Origin: Candidatus Vondammii sp. HM_W22
GTDB lineage: Bacteria; Pseudomonadota; Gammaproteobacteria; Chromatiales; Chromatiaceae
Assembly: GCF_022530855.2 (NCBI RefSeq)
Contig: NZ_CP099567.1
Location: 248,001-312,000 of the forward strand
Reading direction: 5' to 3'
DNA length: 64,000 nucleotides
Numbering within the stretch: the first letter of the stretch is position 1; each line of letters starts with the position of its first letter. Of the stretch, positions 38,355 to 48,229 are shown one piece after another. The notes under the pieces are model-generated. The model ran no database searches, had not been told where the DNA came from, and saw only the letters and a list, made by a program, of their open reading frames with translations. Position numbers and translations under genes: made by a program.

Positions 38355-39143
38355 TCAGGTTCTATATCCATGGAATCGGTTGGGCAAATGTTGTCCTCTG
38401 CCTGGGTGCCAGCCGGTAGCGAGTGCTTTCCAGGTGTATTCCTGAGCCAGGGATACGGCTTCCTGCAGTGGATTGCCGAGGGCCAGATAGGCGGCGGCGG
38501 CTGAAGCAATTGTGCAGCCTGAGCCATGGTAGCTCTCAGGCAGGCGTGGCCACTTGATTGAATCCGGGGCATGGTCGGTGCGGAATAGTGTATTGGTGAC
38601 CTGATCGCTCTCCTCATGTGTCCCGGTGATAAGCACGGAAATGCAATTCGTTGCCTGCAGCGCCTTGGCACAGCTGTTCAGTTCGCTTTCTCCTGTCAGT
38701 CTTCGGGCTTCAATGGAGTTGGGTGTGATCAGCGTGGCTCGGGGAATGACCTGTGAAATCATCTCTTTTATTAGTTTCTCGCCAGCCAATTCGGTACCAT
38801 CGCCCGCCGCAAGAACAGGATCAAGCACTACTGGAATTCCAGGGTGATCTTTGAGTAGTTCACCCAGCATCGTTGCCATGGTGGCGCTGCCGATCAGGCC
38901 TATTTTGATCGCTTTTACTGGGTAGTCCGCCAATACTGTTTCTGCCTGTTTTTGAGTCAGTTCCGGGTTTATCTCAATCAGTTCATGGACTCTTTGGCTG
39001 TCCTGAACAGTGAGGCAGGTGACAGCTGTCGTTGGGTGACATCCGAGTGCCGAAATTGTTTCGATATCAGCCTGAATACCGGCACCCCCACTGGGGTCCT
39101 GGCCGGCAATAGACAAAACTATGGGTAAATGTTTGGGTGGCAT
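38355..39143 (-). CDS. thiD: hydroxymethylpyrimidine (phosphate) kinase
   Basis: 262 residues of the ribokinase-like ThiD family, phosphorylating HMP and HMP-P in thiamine synthesis. Seen: VLSIAGQDPSGGAGIQADIE at the N-terminus, KAIKIGLIGSATMATML, VVLDPVLAAGDGTEL, ATLITPNSIEARRLTG, VLITGTHEE, and the anion hole LPESYHGSGCTIASAAAAYL with catalytic Asp replaced in the usual GTGC motif by GSGC. First gene of the thiD-thiE-hemL operon; the stop is followed directly by the thiE start region. Confidence 0.95.
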   Translation of the reverse strand: MPPKHLPIVLSIAGQDPSGGAGIQADIETISALGCHPTTAVTCLTVQDSQRVHELIEINPELTQKQAETVLADYPVKAIKIGLIGSATMATMLGELLKDHPGIPVVLDPVLAAGDGTELAGEKLIKEMISQVIPRATLITPNSIEARRLTGESELNSCAKALQATNCISVLITGTHEESDQVTNTLFRTDHAPDSIKWPRLPESYHGSGCTIASAAAAYLALGNPLQEAVSLAQEYTWKALATGWHPGRGQHLPNRFHGYRT

Positions 39144-39294
39144 AATATATTTAGCTGGTCCGGGCGTAGGATATAAAGTATTTTCCGCACTGTTTGCGGA
39201 ATGTCGTCTACAATTAGACCAGTATTTATCAAGTCACTCTACATATTGGGAGCGTTTTTTAAGATCCCGTGTTTAACTCTGGCGGGGAGAAGTC

Positions 39295-39765
39295 ATGAGC
39301 CCTCAATTCACAGAAATGTCAAAAATTGCGACTAATTACTGCAATATGATCGAATCGGTTCAGGATGCCGATTTCAGCTGGCTCGAGCGGATGGAGCGTC
39401 TACTGCCCAAGCTGCATGCTGCTATTTCCGCACTGGGAGACCCGGATAGTGCAAAGGAGTTCTCTCTTGCCCCGGATCTTGATGCACGTTTTGAGCTGTT
39501 TGTAGAGTTGCGACGGCTATTGGGGCATCGCGATGGCTATTGGATGGAGTTTGACGTGGCTCAGGATGGCCAGACGATGACCGGCAGCCTAGCGGATGAC
39601 TTGACGGATATCTATTGCGAATTGAAGCACGGCTTGCTGTTGATGGATCATGAACCTGGCCGTGCTATTGATGATTGGACAAGCGGTTATAAGGTGCATT
39701 GGGGACAGCACCTAGTGGATGCGGAGCGCCATCTTTACGAGTTGAGGAGCAGGGATCAGCTCTAA
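39295..39765 (+). CDS. DUF5063 family protein
   Basis: A 156-residue soluble acidic, mainly helical protein of the DUF5063 type: YCNMIESVQDADFSWLERME, LLPKLHAAISAL, LTDIYCELKHGLLLMDHEPG and WTSGYKVHWGQHLVDAERHL. Function unknown. A GGCGGGGAGAAG ribosome site precedes ATG 39295. It is divergent from thiD with 151 bases between. No signal peptide or membrane segment is seen. Confidence 0.75.
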   Translation: MSPQFTEMSKIATNYCNMIESVQDADFSWLERMERLLPKLHAAISALGDPDSAKEFSLAPDLDARFELFVELRRLLGHRDGYWMEFDVAQDGQTMTGSLADDLTDIYCELKHGLLLMDHEPGRAIDDWTSGYKVHWGQHLVDAERHLYELRSRDQL

Positions 39766-40009
39766 CTTGCCCTATTTTTGAACATTGATTCACGAAAAAA
39801 TCTGGGGTGTTTTTGATAGCATCTCCAGCTCCGTTATTGCGTCTTTTCAGTCAGGTGCTTCAGTGCTTGAAAATGCCAACTTAGCCTTGGCACAAGCCCT
39901 TTGGTTGGTACCATTGAGGCTAAGATGGTCGCCGTGAATTATTTATAACCACATGACAGACATGAATTAATAAGCTATTTATGACAGATATAGTGCATAA
40001 CGCAGAGGA

Positions 40010-41377
40010 TCAACGTCGATCCTTAATCTCAACACCCACCGCCCGCAATTTCCGGTAGAGGTGGGTACGCTCCATCCCGGCAGCTGCGGCTGCCTTGCTG
40101 ACATTACCGGCATACTTCTTTAGTTGATACTCAAAATAGGCCTTTTCAAACTGATCCCTGGCTTGGCGCAGTGGCAGATCGAACGAGACCGGAAACTCTG
40201 ACCCGGCCTGCATATCGAAACTAGCCCCACCTAGGGCCGCCTCCACCTCATCCTGGCTGATATCTTCACCTGCCCCAAGAATAAGTAACCGTTGAACAAG
40301 ATTCTTTAGTTCCCGGATGTTCCCATGCCAGCTGTAATTACGTAAAAAATTCTGCGCATCTACCGCAAAACGGCGGTAAGGGAGTTTCTCATTGGCGACG
40401 TAACTCTCGACGTAATAGTTGAGAAGTTCAGGCACATCTTCCCTTCGCTCCCTTAACGGAGGAATGTGCAATGGCACCACATTCAAGTGATAAAAGAGGT
40501 CTTCACGGAAATGCCCCGCCTGCACCTCATCTTCCAGATTACGCTGAGTGGCGGCGATAATACGTACATCAATCTGAACTGGATCTTTCCCGCCAACCCG
40601 GAGAAACGAGCCGGTATCGAGCGCCCCCAACAGCTGAACCTGCGCTTCCATACCCATATCTGCCATTTCGTCCAGAAACAGGGTGCCACCCCTCGCCTGC
40701 TCAAGAACGCCATAGTGAATACGCCCATCCTCCTCACTGCCCAACAACTCCCTGGCAGAGTTATCCCTGGCTATGGCTGAGACACTCACCTCAACAAAAG
40801 GCCGGTCTTTACGTACACTCTGCCCATGCAGATAGCGGGCAAAGGTCTCGCGGCCGCTACCCGGCTCACCGGTAATCAACACCCAAGTGTCATGCTGGGC
40901 AATTCGCTTGACCTGCTCCCGCAGACGCTGAATTACCGCACTCTTGCCGGTCGGTTCCATCACATGCTCACTGTGACGGCGCAGCCCGATATTCTCCTGC
41001 TGGAGTTTGTCCACCTCCAATGCACGCTCCACGGTGAGCAGTAGCTTGGCAAGAGAGAGCGGCTTCTCCAGAAAGTCGTAAGCCCCCAGACGCGTCGCTT
41101 CAACCGCTGTCTCTACCGTGCCATGCCCGGACATCATAATCACCGGACAGGGAACCCCATCGCCCTCCGACCACTCTTTCAACAGAGTAATACCATCCAC
41201 ATCAGGCATCCAGATATCCAGCAGAACCAGATCCGGCCGGCGCTCTCTAAGCGCATGGCGTGCACTGTTTCCATCTTCCGCAATACCAACTTGGTACCCC
41301 TCATCCTGCAGAATCTCCTGGACCAGGGTCCGAATATCCGGCTCATCGTCCACCACCAGAATAAACGGTGCGCTCAT
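40010..41377 (-). CDS. ntrX: NtrX-type response regulator
   Basis: 455 residues: receiver (1-120; phospho-Asp in LVLLDIWMPDVDG, K in DFLEKPLS), AAA+ domain (about 145-380), and Fis-type HTH (about 410-455; KYAGNVSKAAAAAGMERTHL). The AAA+ domain is atypical: Walker A is GEPGSGRETF, with Arg where Lys is usual, and where sigma-54 activators have GAFTGA the sequence goes LLGSEEDGRIHYGVLEQARG. Walker B GGTLFLDE and FREDLFYHLNV are present. Lack of GAFTGA is known in NtrX proteins and implies it does not activate sigma-54 polymerase in the classic way. ATG overlaps the ntrY stop. Confidence 0.9.
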   Translation of the reverse strand: MSAPFILVVDDEPDIRTLVQEILQDEGYQVGIAEDGNSARHALRERRPDLVLLDIWMPDVDGITLLKEWSEGDGVPCPVIMMSGHGTVETAVEATRLGAYDFLEKPLSLAKLLLTVERALEVDKLQQENIGLRRHSEHVMEPTGKSAVIQRLREQVKRIAQHDTWVLITGEPGSGRETFARYLHGQSVRKDRPFVEVSVSAIARDNSARELLGSEEDGRIHYGVLEQARGGTLFLDEMADMGMEAQVQLLGALDTGSFLRVGGKDPVQIDVRIIAATQRNLEDEVQAGHFREDLFYHLNVVPLHIPPLRERREDVPELLNYYVESYVANEKLPYRRFAVDAQNFLRNYSWHGNIRELKNLVQRLLILGAGEDISQDEVEAALGGASFDMQAGSEFPVSFDLPLRQARDQFEKAYFEYQLKKYAGNVSKAAAAAGMERTHLYRKLRAVGVEIKDRR

Positions 41378-43566
41378 GCTCGCGTACTCCTGTCGAATGT
41401 ATTAATGATAGGTAATCGAAGAATAACGCTGGCACCGCCGCCGGAACGATTTTCCGCCCACACAATACCGCCATGCTCTTCCACTATTTTCTTTACCACA
41501 GCCAGTCCCAACCCGGTACCTTTGGTCTTGGTTGTCACATAAGGCTCAAACAGATGGGCCAGGGTTTCATCATCAAACCCGTGGCCATTGTCAGCCACCG
41601 ACAATTCAATATACCGGCCGACTGTATCCAGCAACTCCCGACTATGTACTTCTATGCGCGGAGTAGCGCAATCGACCACCGCCTCCCGGGCATTTTTTAC
41701 CAAATTATGCAGCACTTGCCGCAATCGCCCAGGGTCGGCTTCGATGCGCACGTTTTCGGCCTCAAATTTCACTTCAAGTTCTGACTCAAAACCGGCACTC
41801 CGATACAGATCCAGCACTTCTGAAATCAGCTGATCGAATACCACCGGCTCGGGATTCATTGCCGGTGGACGGGCATAGTCCGAGAAAGCATTGACCATCT
41901 CTTTCATCGCATCCACCTGCTGTACAATCGTGCGGGTTGCCCGATCCATAATCTCGGCGTCCTTGCCCGCCATCGTTTTCAGATATTTATGCCGCAGCCT
42001 CTCCGCCGAGAGCTGGATCGGCGTCAGTGGGTTCTTGATCTCGTGGGCCAGGCGGCGGGCCACTTCACCCCATGCCGCATCCCGCTGGGCTCTGATCAGC
42101 GCGGTAATATCATCAAATACCAAACCATAACCTTCCGACTCATCATCAGGCTGGGCAAGCGGTGTCCCGCGGCAGAGCAGCACCTGCCTGCCTTCGCCGC
42201 CAAACAGCGTCACCTGCTCCCGCCAGTCCCTGATATCCTGCTCAATCGGCGTTCGGATAGCATCGACAAACTGCTGCAGTTGGGGAGAGAGGATGGCCAG
42301 CGAGTCCAGAGGCTGGCCGGTCAGGCGGGCAAGATCAATCCGCAAAATATCACAGGCTGCCTGATTGGCGGTACGTACCCGCCCCCCGGCATCCAGCGCC
42401 ATCACTCCGGATGAGAGCCGCCCCAGCACAGTCTCCAGATAGGCCCGCTGAGCCTCAACCTGATGCTGGCTGCGGGACGCTTCATCACGTGAGTGGGCAA
42501 TGCGCCGGGTCATGGCATTAAAAGACGACACCAGGAAGCCCAGTTCGTCCCGCGCTTTTGGCAGGGGTAACTGCATATCGTAATCGCCCTCGGCAACGGC
42601 CTTGGTCGCTTCGGCAATATCCGCCACCGGGGCCACCAACCGGTGTGACGAGAAAAAAGCGGCCCAGATAGCGGATAACAGGCTGAACACCAGCACCAGG
42701 GCCAACGCCAGGGTAAAGGTCTCTTTTAAACTGTTGCGGAGAAACGCCAACTCCTTATAACGGCTATAGGCATCCTGTACCTTCTCCGTCAGCTCAGCAA
42801 CATTGATCGAAGTTGGATAGGATGCACGCAGAATACGCCCCCGGGTCTGATCACTCACAACCACCAATACCTCCAGCAGATAATCCGCCTCACTGCTCGG
42901 CACCAGACTGACAAAATTACTCCCTGAGCGGACTTGCTGCAGCGTTACGCTATCGAGCTTACTGGGGACAAGATTACTCGGATCAACATTGACGCCTGCC
43001 ACCACCCGGCCAGATGGTTCCAGCAGCACCAGTTCGGAAGCACCAAACTGTCCCCGCAGGTCTTCCAGGCTAAGACTGAGGCCCGCCCTGGAGGAGGTAG
43101 CGGAAAGCTTAGACATGAGTAATTGTGTTGTTTTCAGCCGTTCGCGTTTATGCAGATCTAGAGAGGCCTTACTCAGCTCCAGTGCGTCCTCCATTGCCTG
43201 GTCAATCTGGACATCGAACCAACTGTCGACCCCCTGCATCAGGAATTGCTGAGAGTAATAGTAAACTACGGAGACGGGTAGCAGAGAGATCACCACAAAC
43301 ATTACCACCATTCTTAGGGTGAGCCTGGAGCCGGAAGCATGCCTTCGATAACGGGTGATCAATTGAGCAACATTGACACCAACTACAATGATCAGGGCAA
43401 CCAGCCCGACGATGCTGGAGACCAAAAGTGGGATAAACAGCCGACTCAGCTCTTCTGTATTTTGCAGCGCACTGCTCATCAAATGCAGGGATACGAGCAC
43501 CAACACCAGTAGCGCAACGACTGGCAGCCGACCGGCAGTAAGGTGTTTCAGTATCTTAAGTGCCAT
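41374..43566 (-). CDS. ntrY: NtrY-type sensor histidine kinase
   Basis: 730 residues from ATG 43564-43566 (a TTG three codons earlier is possible). Several membrane segments near the N-terminus (about 15-110), a periplasmic region, a further segment at about 285-310 (LALVLVFSLLSAIWAAFFSS), HAMP (about 312-365), PAS (about 385-490), HisKA with ARRLAHEIKNPLTPIQLSAE (phospho-His), and HATPase with LHNLVKNAREAV, DNGHGFDDE and GTGLGLAVVKKIVEEHGG. It phosphorylates NtrX; in other bacteria the pair senses nitrogen or redox state. It overlaps DUF4390 upstream. Confidence 0.93.
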   Translation of the reverse strand: MALKILKHLTAGRLPVVALLVLVLVSLHLMSSALQNTEELSRLFIPLLVSSIVGLVALIIVVGVNVAQLITRYRRHASGSRLTLRMVVMFVVISLLPVSVVYYYSQQFLMQGVDSWFDVQIDQAMEDALELSKASLDLHKRERLKTTQLLMSKLSATSSRAGLSLSLEDLRGQFGASELVLLEPSGRVVAGVNVDPSNLVPSKLDSVTLQQVRSGSNFVSLVPSSEADYLLEVLVVVSDQTRGRILRASYPTSINVAELTEKVQDAYSRYKELAFLRNSLKETFTLALALVLVFSLLSAIWAAFFSSHRLVAPVADIAEATKAVAEGDYDMQLPLPKARDELGFLVSSFNAMTRRIAHSRDEASRSQHQVEAQRAYLETVLGRLSSGVMALDAGGRVRTANQAACDILRIDLARLTGQPLDSLAILSPQLQQFVDAIRTPIEQDIRDWREQVTLFGGEGRQVLLCRGTPLAQPDDESEGYGLVFDDITALIRAQRDAAWGEVARRLAHEIKNPLTPIQLSAERLRHKYLKTMAGKDAEIMDRATRTIVQQVDAMKEMVNAFSDYARPPAMNPEPVVFDQLISEVLDLYRSAGFESELEVKFEAENVRIEADPGRLRQVLHNLVKNAREAVVDCATPRIEVHSRELLDTVGRYIELSVADNGHGFDDETLAHLFEPYVTTKTKGTGLGLAVVKKIVEEHGGIVWAENRSGGGASVILRLPIINTFDRSTRA

Positions 43567-44123
43567 AGACTCCAACCACTGGAAAGACTCCAGTCAGGAC
43601 TAAGATAGGCCAATGGCCTGAGCGGCATGGGCAAGGCCTCTATATCCAGCGTCGAACGCAGCGCCAGGGTGTAGTCTTCCCCGGCCTGCAGCTTACCCTG
43701 TTCAATCACCTTCACATCGGATAGCCGCCCAAGCGCGGTCAGGGCAGCCGCTCGGGTAACAAAATTCTGCTGATCCCCTGACTGAAGATCGATGACCTGG
43801 TAGAGACCCGCCAGGGCGTGGTAGCGAATTTGATAACGCAGCTTCACTCCTGCCAGATCCGCCTCCCAGATCCAGGCACTGCTTCTACGCAGCTGAAGAT
43901 GGATTTCGAGAGTCAGGGGCACGCCATTATGCAGCGCCTCAAAAGCTTTACGGGAGAAGCGGTATTCAATTTCAGCGCTTGCCAGATAATTTCCTTCGTC
44001 CAAGCGAGCCTGCAGACCACTGATCAGGAACTCGTCGGCTGATACGGGCGAAAAGGAGGCGAGTAACAGCAACCAGAGACAGCTTTTGTTAAGGGTCAAA
44101 AATATCCGGCGAAATAGTCTCAA
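43548..44123 (-). CDS. DUF4390 exported protein
   Basis: 191 residues starting at TTG 44121-44123, four bases after the rsmB stop; no ATG is available nearby. Signal peptide: basic start (RLFRRIFLTLNK) then hydrophobic CLWLLLLASFSPVSA with cleavage likely before DEF. The mature part (GNYLASAEIEYRFSRKAFEA, LHNGVPLTLEIHLQLRRSS) is the DUF4390 family, routinely found between rsmB and ntrY in gammaproteobacteria. Function unknown. It overlaps the ntrY start by about 19 bases. Confidence 0.85.
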   Translation of the reverse strand: MRLFRRIFLTLNKSCLWLLLLASFSPVSADEFLISGLQARLDEGNYLASAEIEYRFSRKAFEALHNGVPLTLEIHLQLRRSSAWIWEADLAGVKLRYQIRYHALAGLYQVIDLQSGDQQNFVTRAAALTALGRLSDVKVIEQGKLQAGEDYTLALRSTLDIEALPMPLRPLAYLSPDWSLSSGWSLWHLRY

Positions 44124-44126
44124 AGG

Positions 44127-45443
44127 TCAAACCTTTTCAAGGCAGGCATAGTAAAAACCATCCATGGTCGCTTCACCGGGAAGTGTCTGTCGGCCAACCC
44201 GGCGCTGGTGGCCCCAAGCCTTTTCAATCGGCTTCTCCCTAGCATCTTCCTGTGTTTCCAGGAAGTGTGCCACCTGACTCTCATTCTCTTGTGCAATCAA
44301 GGAACAGGTGGCATACAGAAGCATACCGCCAGGTTTAAGCAAGGGCCAGATAGCGGTCAATATCCGCTGCTGCGTCTCAACCAAAGAGGGGATATCATCA
44401 CTACGTCTTAGTAATTTTATATCGGGGTGGCGCCGGATTACGCCGGTCGCGGAACAAGGTACATCCAGTAAAATACGGTCATAACGCCGGGCCGCCCAAT
44501 CACCCTCCGGATTGTCGGCATCACCTTGAACAACCTCCCCATCCAGCCCTAATCGCTGAAGATTCTGATCGATGCGCATCAGCCGCTGCCGGTCCAGGTC
44601 AACTGCGGTCAAAGTGACGCTGTCAGGAATAGATTCCAGGATATGGCAACTCTTGCCCCCCGGTGCGGCACAGGCATCCAGTACCAATTGACCGGGCTGC
44701 AAATCAAGCAGAGGCGCCGCCAACTGGGCACCGCCATCCTGTACCGACACGAGACCCTCGGCAAAGCCAGGCAATTTCTCTACATCAATCGGGCTATCCA
44801 GCACTAGGCCCGTTAGCGTGTGGGGAATGGGTTTGGCTGCAATTGAGGCCTGTTTCAACCGGTCAAGATATGCTATCCGGTTTACCCTTGCAAGATTGAC
44901 TCGCAAACTCATCGGCGGATGGGTATTCGATGCTGCCAATATCTCAGGCCACTGTTCAGGCCAGCACCGCTGCAATTTTTTCAGCAGCCAGGAAGGTGTT
45001 GCGTAACGCGCTTCGGGCCTGGTATCCACGGCAATAAGCAGTGCTTCCTGCTCCCGCTGGAATCTGCGCAGCACCGCGTTAATCAAGCTCACAGCCCATT
45101 TTTTATTCAACAACCGGGCAGCCTCAGCCGTCTCGCCAACAGCAGCGTGCGGCGCCACGCGCATGTAAATCAGCTGATAAAGCCCAACCAGGATCAGCGC
45201 CTTCACCTCACCCTCTTTCGCTTTGATTGGCCGCGAAAGCAGCTTGCCAGCTATCGCCTCCAGGCGAACTTGCCAGCGAGCGACACCAAAACAGAACTCC
45301 TTGACCAACGCACGATCCCTGGGGTTAACCTGCTCCAAGCCGCCAGCCAGTAGATCGGAGATAGAGCGCCCATCCGCCAATTGCCTTAACAGGATGGCAG
45401 CAGCAACCCGGGGGTTTTTCTGTGCAGCGGATTTAATCTGCAT
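44127..45443 (-). CDS. rsmB: 16S rRNA (cytosine-967-C5) methyltransferase RsmB
   Basis: 438 residues. N-terminal NusB-like RNA-binding domain (about 1-140: AAAILLRQLADGRSISDLL, DRALVKEFCFGVARW) and a Rossmann methyltransferase domain with VLDACAAPGGKSCHIL (SAM), LTAVDLDRQRLMRIDQNLQR, ILLDVPCSATGVIRRHPDIK (catalytic Cys in PCS) and LLYATCSLIAQENESQV (second Cys). ATG 45441-45443 is preferred; a TTG at 45450-45452 overlapping the fmt stop is the alternative. It follows fmt, as usual. Confidence 0.94.
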   Translation of the reverse strand: MQIKSAAQKNPRVAAAILLRQLADGRSISDLLAGGLEQVNPRDRALVKEFCFGVARWQVRLEAIAGKLLSRPIKAKEGEVKALILVGLYQLIYMRVAPHAAVGETAEAARLLNKKWAVSLINAVLRRFQREQEALLIAVDTRPEARYATPSWLLKKLQRCWPEQWPEILAASNTHPPMSLRVNLARVNRIAYLDRLKQASIAAKPIPHTLTGLVLDSPIDVEKLPGFAEGLVSVQDGGAQLAAPLLDLQPGQLVLDACAAPGGKSCHILESIPDSVTLTAVDLDRQRLMRIDQNLQRLGLDGEVVQGDADNPEGDWAARRYDRILLDVPCSATGVIRRHPDIKLLRRSDDIPSLVETQQRILTAIWPLLKPGGMLLYATCSLIAQENESQVAHFLETQEDAREKPIEKAWGHQRRVGRQTLPGEATMDGFYYACLEKV

Positions 45444-45448
45444 CCGAC

Positions 45449-46387
45449 TCAACCAAGCAACGCGCCTTCAAGATCGTGGGCGTTGAGAAAATCTGCCGCG
45501 CTCATCGCCCGCTTGCCCGGCATCTGCAACTTGACGATGCGCAGCAGGCCATCAGACGTTGCAACATCAATTCCATCTCTATTGCAGGCTACGACCCTGC
45601 CCGGCCCAGCTTCACTGGCCTGGTCTATAAGTAAAGATTCCCAGATCCGCAAAGGTTTTCCCTGGTAGTCAGCCTGGGCCACTGGCCATGGATTGAAAGC
45701 CCGCACCTGGCGATCAAGTTCGGCCGCACTCAGCTTCCAGTCGATTTTCGACTCCGCCTTATCCAGTTTGCTGGCGTAATTGGCCAGTGCATCATCCTGT
45801 GGCTCTGCCTGCAGGCTACCCGCAGCAATTCCCGGCAGCGCCTCCATCAAGGCCTCTCCGCCCAAAATAGAGAGCCGGTTGTGCAATTCACTCGTCGTGT
45901 CACTCTGGCGAATAGGTGAGGTGCGCTTCAGCAGCATGGGACCGGTATCCAGCCCCGCTTCCATCTCCATTATGGTAACGCCGGTTTCAGCATCACCGGC
46001 CAGCACAGCCCGGTGGATTGGTGCAGCTCCCCGCCAGCGGGGTAACAGGGATGCGTGAATATTGATACAACCCAGCCGTGGAGCGTCCAGAATACGCTGG
46101 GGCAGAATTAGCCCGTAGGCCACCACGACCATGAGATCGGCGCCAAGAGACTCCAGGGCAGCACAATCCTCTTCGGCCTTAAAATTCTTTGGTTGAAAAA
46201 CCGGCACATCATGGGCCAGCGCCAACTGCTTCACCGGGCTGGCAGTAAGCTTTCTTCCCCTGCCGGCAGGCCGATCGGGTTGGGTATAGACCGCCACCAC
46301 CCGATGTGGTGAGTCCAATAATCCCTGTAGTGGCGGAACTGAGAAATCCGGTGTCCCGGCAAAAATAATATTCAGTGTGTCACTCAT
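45449..46387 (-). CDS. fmt: methionyl-tRNA formyltransferase
   Basis: 312 residues, normal length. Formylates initiator Met-tRNA. N-terminal domain: IIFAGTPDFSVPPLQGLL, YTQPDRPAGRGRKL, and CINIHASLLPRWRGAAPIHR with the catalytic Asn/His; the C-terminal OB-like domain begins around residue 205 (RQVRAFNPWPVAQADYQGKP). It lies between def and rsmB in the conserved order, with 89 bases to def. Confidence 0.96.
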   Translation of the reverse strand: MSDTLNIIFAGTPDFSVPPLQGLLDSPHRVVAVYTQPDRPAGRGRKLTASPVKQLALAHDVPVFQPKNFKAEEDCAALESLGADLMVVVAYGLILPQRILDAPRLGCINIHASLLPRWRGAAPIHRAVLAGDAETGVTIMEMEAGLDTGPMLLKRTSPIRQSDTTSELHNRLSILGGEALMEALPGIAAGSLQAEPQDDALANYASKLDKAESKIDWKLSAAELDRQVRAFNPWPVAQADYQGKPLRIWESLLIDQASEAGPGRVVACNRDGIDVATSDGLLRIVKLQMPGKRAMSAADFLNAHDLEGALLG

Positions 46388-46476
46388 CTCTAATCAACCT
46401 TGGTGAAATCGCCTGAATCGGCCAGTTTGGGAACCATGTCGCAGCATTTTCCGGATGGGAAGATCAACATTATGCG

Positions 46477-47010
46477 CTAAATAGCGCGTTTCACCGTCTC
46501 CGGATCAGACTGCTTTTGACGACTCTCTTTTTCAAGCTTTTTACGGATTCGCTGATGTTTCAGGTTGGATAGGTAATCAATGAACAGTTTTCCATCGAGG
46601 TGATCTATCTCATGCTGGATACAGACGGCCAAAAGACCATCGGCTTCCATTTCGATCGTATCGCCCTCTCTGTTCAATGCGCGAACCAAAATGTGCTTTG
46701 CCCTGGTCACTTTCTCGTAGATGCCGGGAACAGAGAGACACCCTTCATCCATCTTCTCTTCACCCTCTTTCTGCAGAATTTCCGGATTAATCAGGCAGAT
46801 AGGCTGGTCGTGCTCGTCGGAGATATCGATCACCACCACCCGCCGCAAGTCGTTGACCTGGATCGCGGCAAGCCCGATACCGGGGGCCTGATACATGGTC
46901 TCAAGCATGTCGTCGAGCAGTTCACGCAGAGAATCGTCGACCTTTTTAACCGGCCTCGCCTGATTGCGCAATAGGGGATCGGGAAAGTGGAGTATATTCA
47001 AAATTGCCAT
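46477..47010 (-). CDS. def: peptide deformylase
   Basis: 177 residues of a type I deformylase. Three metal-site motifs are intact: GIGLAAIQV (motif 1, usually GxGxAAxQ), EGCLSVPG (motif 2 with the Cys ligand) and QHEIDHLDG (motif 3 with the two His and catalytic Glu). Removes the N-formyl group from new proteins; first gene of def-fmt-rsmB-DUF4390-ntrY-ntrX. The C-terminal 20 residues are basic. It is divergent from the LysM gene with 143 bases between, which must hold both promoters. Confidence 0.96.
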   Translation of the reverse strand: MAILNILHFPDPLLRNQARPVKKVDDSLRELLDDMLETMYQAPGIGLAAIQVNDLRRVVVIDISDEHDQPICLINPEILQKEGEEKMDEGCLSVPGIYEKVTRAKHILVRALNREGDTIEMEADGLLAVCIQHEIDHLDGKLFIDYLSNLKHQRIRKKLEKESRQKQSDPETVKRAI

Positions 47011-47153
47011 TGGCTCACTGTAAATCTATAGCATGATGATAAAATGGCCGGCTAAGGTTATGATGATACAGGATTCTGTGCCCCTTTTTAGGGACAAAAT
47101 TTTTTAGTTTCAAGAATCAGGAAACAATTCAAGCTAACGCTAAAGGGATCGCC

Positions 47154-48194
47154 ATGCCTAAATTTAGATACACGCTCGCCAGTTTTATCCTTGGTCTGCT
47201 CGTTTCCATGGGTGCATTGGCTGCTGATCCGGTTGCCGTCAATCCTTCCCATCCAGAGCGCTACGTGGTAGTCAAGGGCGACACCCTCTGGGATATATCC
47301 GGCCATTTTCTCCGTGATCCCTGGCGCTGGCCTGATGTCTGGCACGTCAATTCCCAGATCGCCAACCCACATCTGATTTATCCAGGTGACGTCATTGTTC
47401 TGACCTATGTCAATGGGCAACCCAGGCTCACCCTGGAGCGGGGATCTCTGGTCAAACTTTCCCCAAGGGTCCGCTCAACACTCCTCGATGGCGCTATACC
47501 CGCAATCCCCATAGACGCCATTCACCAGTTCCTGACCAGACCCTTCGTCATGGATAGGGAGGCCATGGAGAGTGCGCCCTATGTTATCGCTTTTGATGAT
47601 GAGCACATCATCGGTAGCAATGGCGTCAAAGCCTATGTAAGGTCTATCGACAGCGAAGACAATACTCAGTTCGACATTATTCGTCCTGGCGGCCCTTATA
47701 AGGACGCTGACAGCGGAGAGATTCTCGGCTACGAGGCGCTCTTCGTCGGCAGCGGCGCTCTGATACGTCTTGGCGACCCTGCCACGGTAACACTCAATAA
47801 TATAGAGATTGAAACCACCAAGGGCGACCGGGTGATGCCAATCGCAGAGGAAGAGCCACTGGAGACATTTTACCCGAAAGCACCAGGACAACAGATATTT
47901 GGAAGCATTATCGATGTACTTGGCGGCGTCACCCAGATCGGCCAGTATCATGTTGTAGTCCTGGACAAAGGGGCCGGTGACGGCCTGGAGCCCGGCAACG
48001 TACTGGCTATCGATCACCGCGGCGAAACCGTTAAAGACAATGTATCGAAGGACCCGAAAGATACCGTAACGCTGCCGGACGAATCGGCCGGCCTGCTGAT
48101 GGTATTCCGTACCTTTCCGCGGGTCAGCTTCGGACTAGTAATGCACGCTACCCGAGCTATACATGTTCTGGATCGGGTCCATAATCCTGAGTAA
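47154..48194 (+). CDS. LysM-domain exported protein
   Basis: 346 residues. Signal peptide 1-24 (KFRYTLASFILGLLVSMGAL, cleavage after ALA). A LysM domain follows at about residues 38-85 (YVVVKGDTLWDISGHFLRDP, HLIYPGDVIVLTY). The rest (PRVRSTLLDGAIPAIPIDAI, FVGSGALIRLGDPATVTLNN) matches the LysM proteins regularly found between def and dprA in gammaproteobacteria. It probably binds peptidoglycan in the periplasm; the function of the C-terminal domain is unknown. RBS AAAGGGA lies before ATG 47154. dprA begins 35 bases downstream. Confidence 0.88.
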   Translation: MPKFRYTLASFILGLLVSMGALAADPVAVNPSHPERYVVVKGDTLWDISGHFLRDPWRWPDVWHVNSQIANPHLIYPGDVIVLTYVNGQPRLTLERGSLVKLSPRVRSTLLDGAIPAIPIDAIHQFLTRPFVMDREAMESAPYVIAFDDEHIIGSNGVKAYVRSIDSEDNTQFDIIRPGGPYKDADSGEILGYEALFVGSGALIRLGDPATVTLNNIEIETTKGDRVMPIAEEEPLETFYPKAPGQQIFGSIIDVLGGVTQIGQYHVVVLDKGAGDGLEPGNVLAIDHRGETVKDNVSKDPKDTVTLPDESAGLLMVFRTFPRVSFGLVMHATRAIHVLDRVHNPE

Positions 48195-48229
48195 ACCATC
48201 AACGACAGGAAGGGGTGGTACCATGAGTC

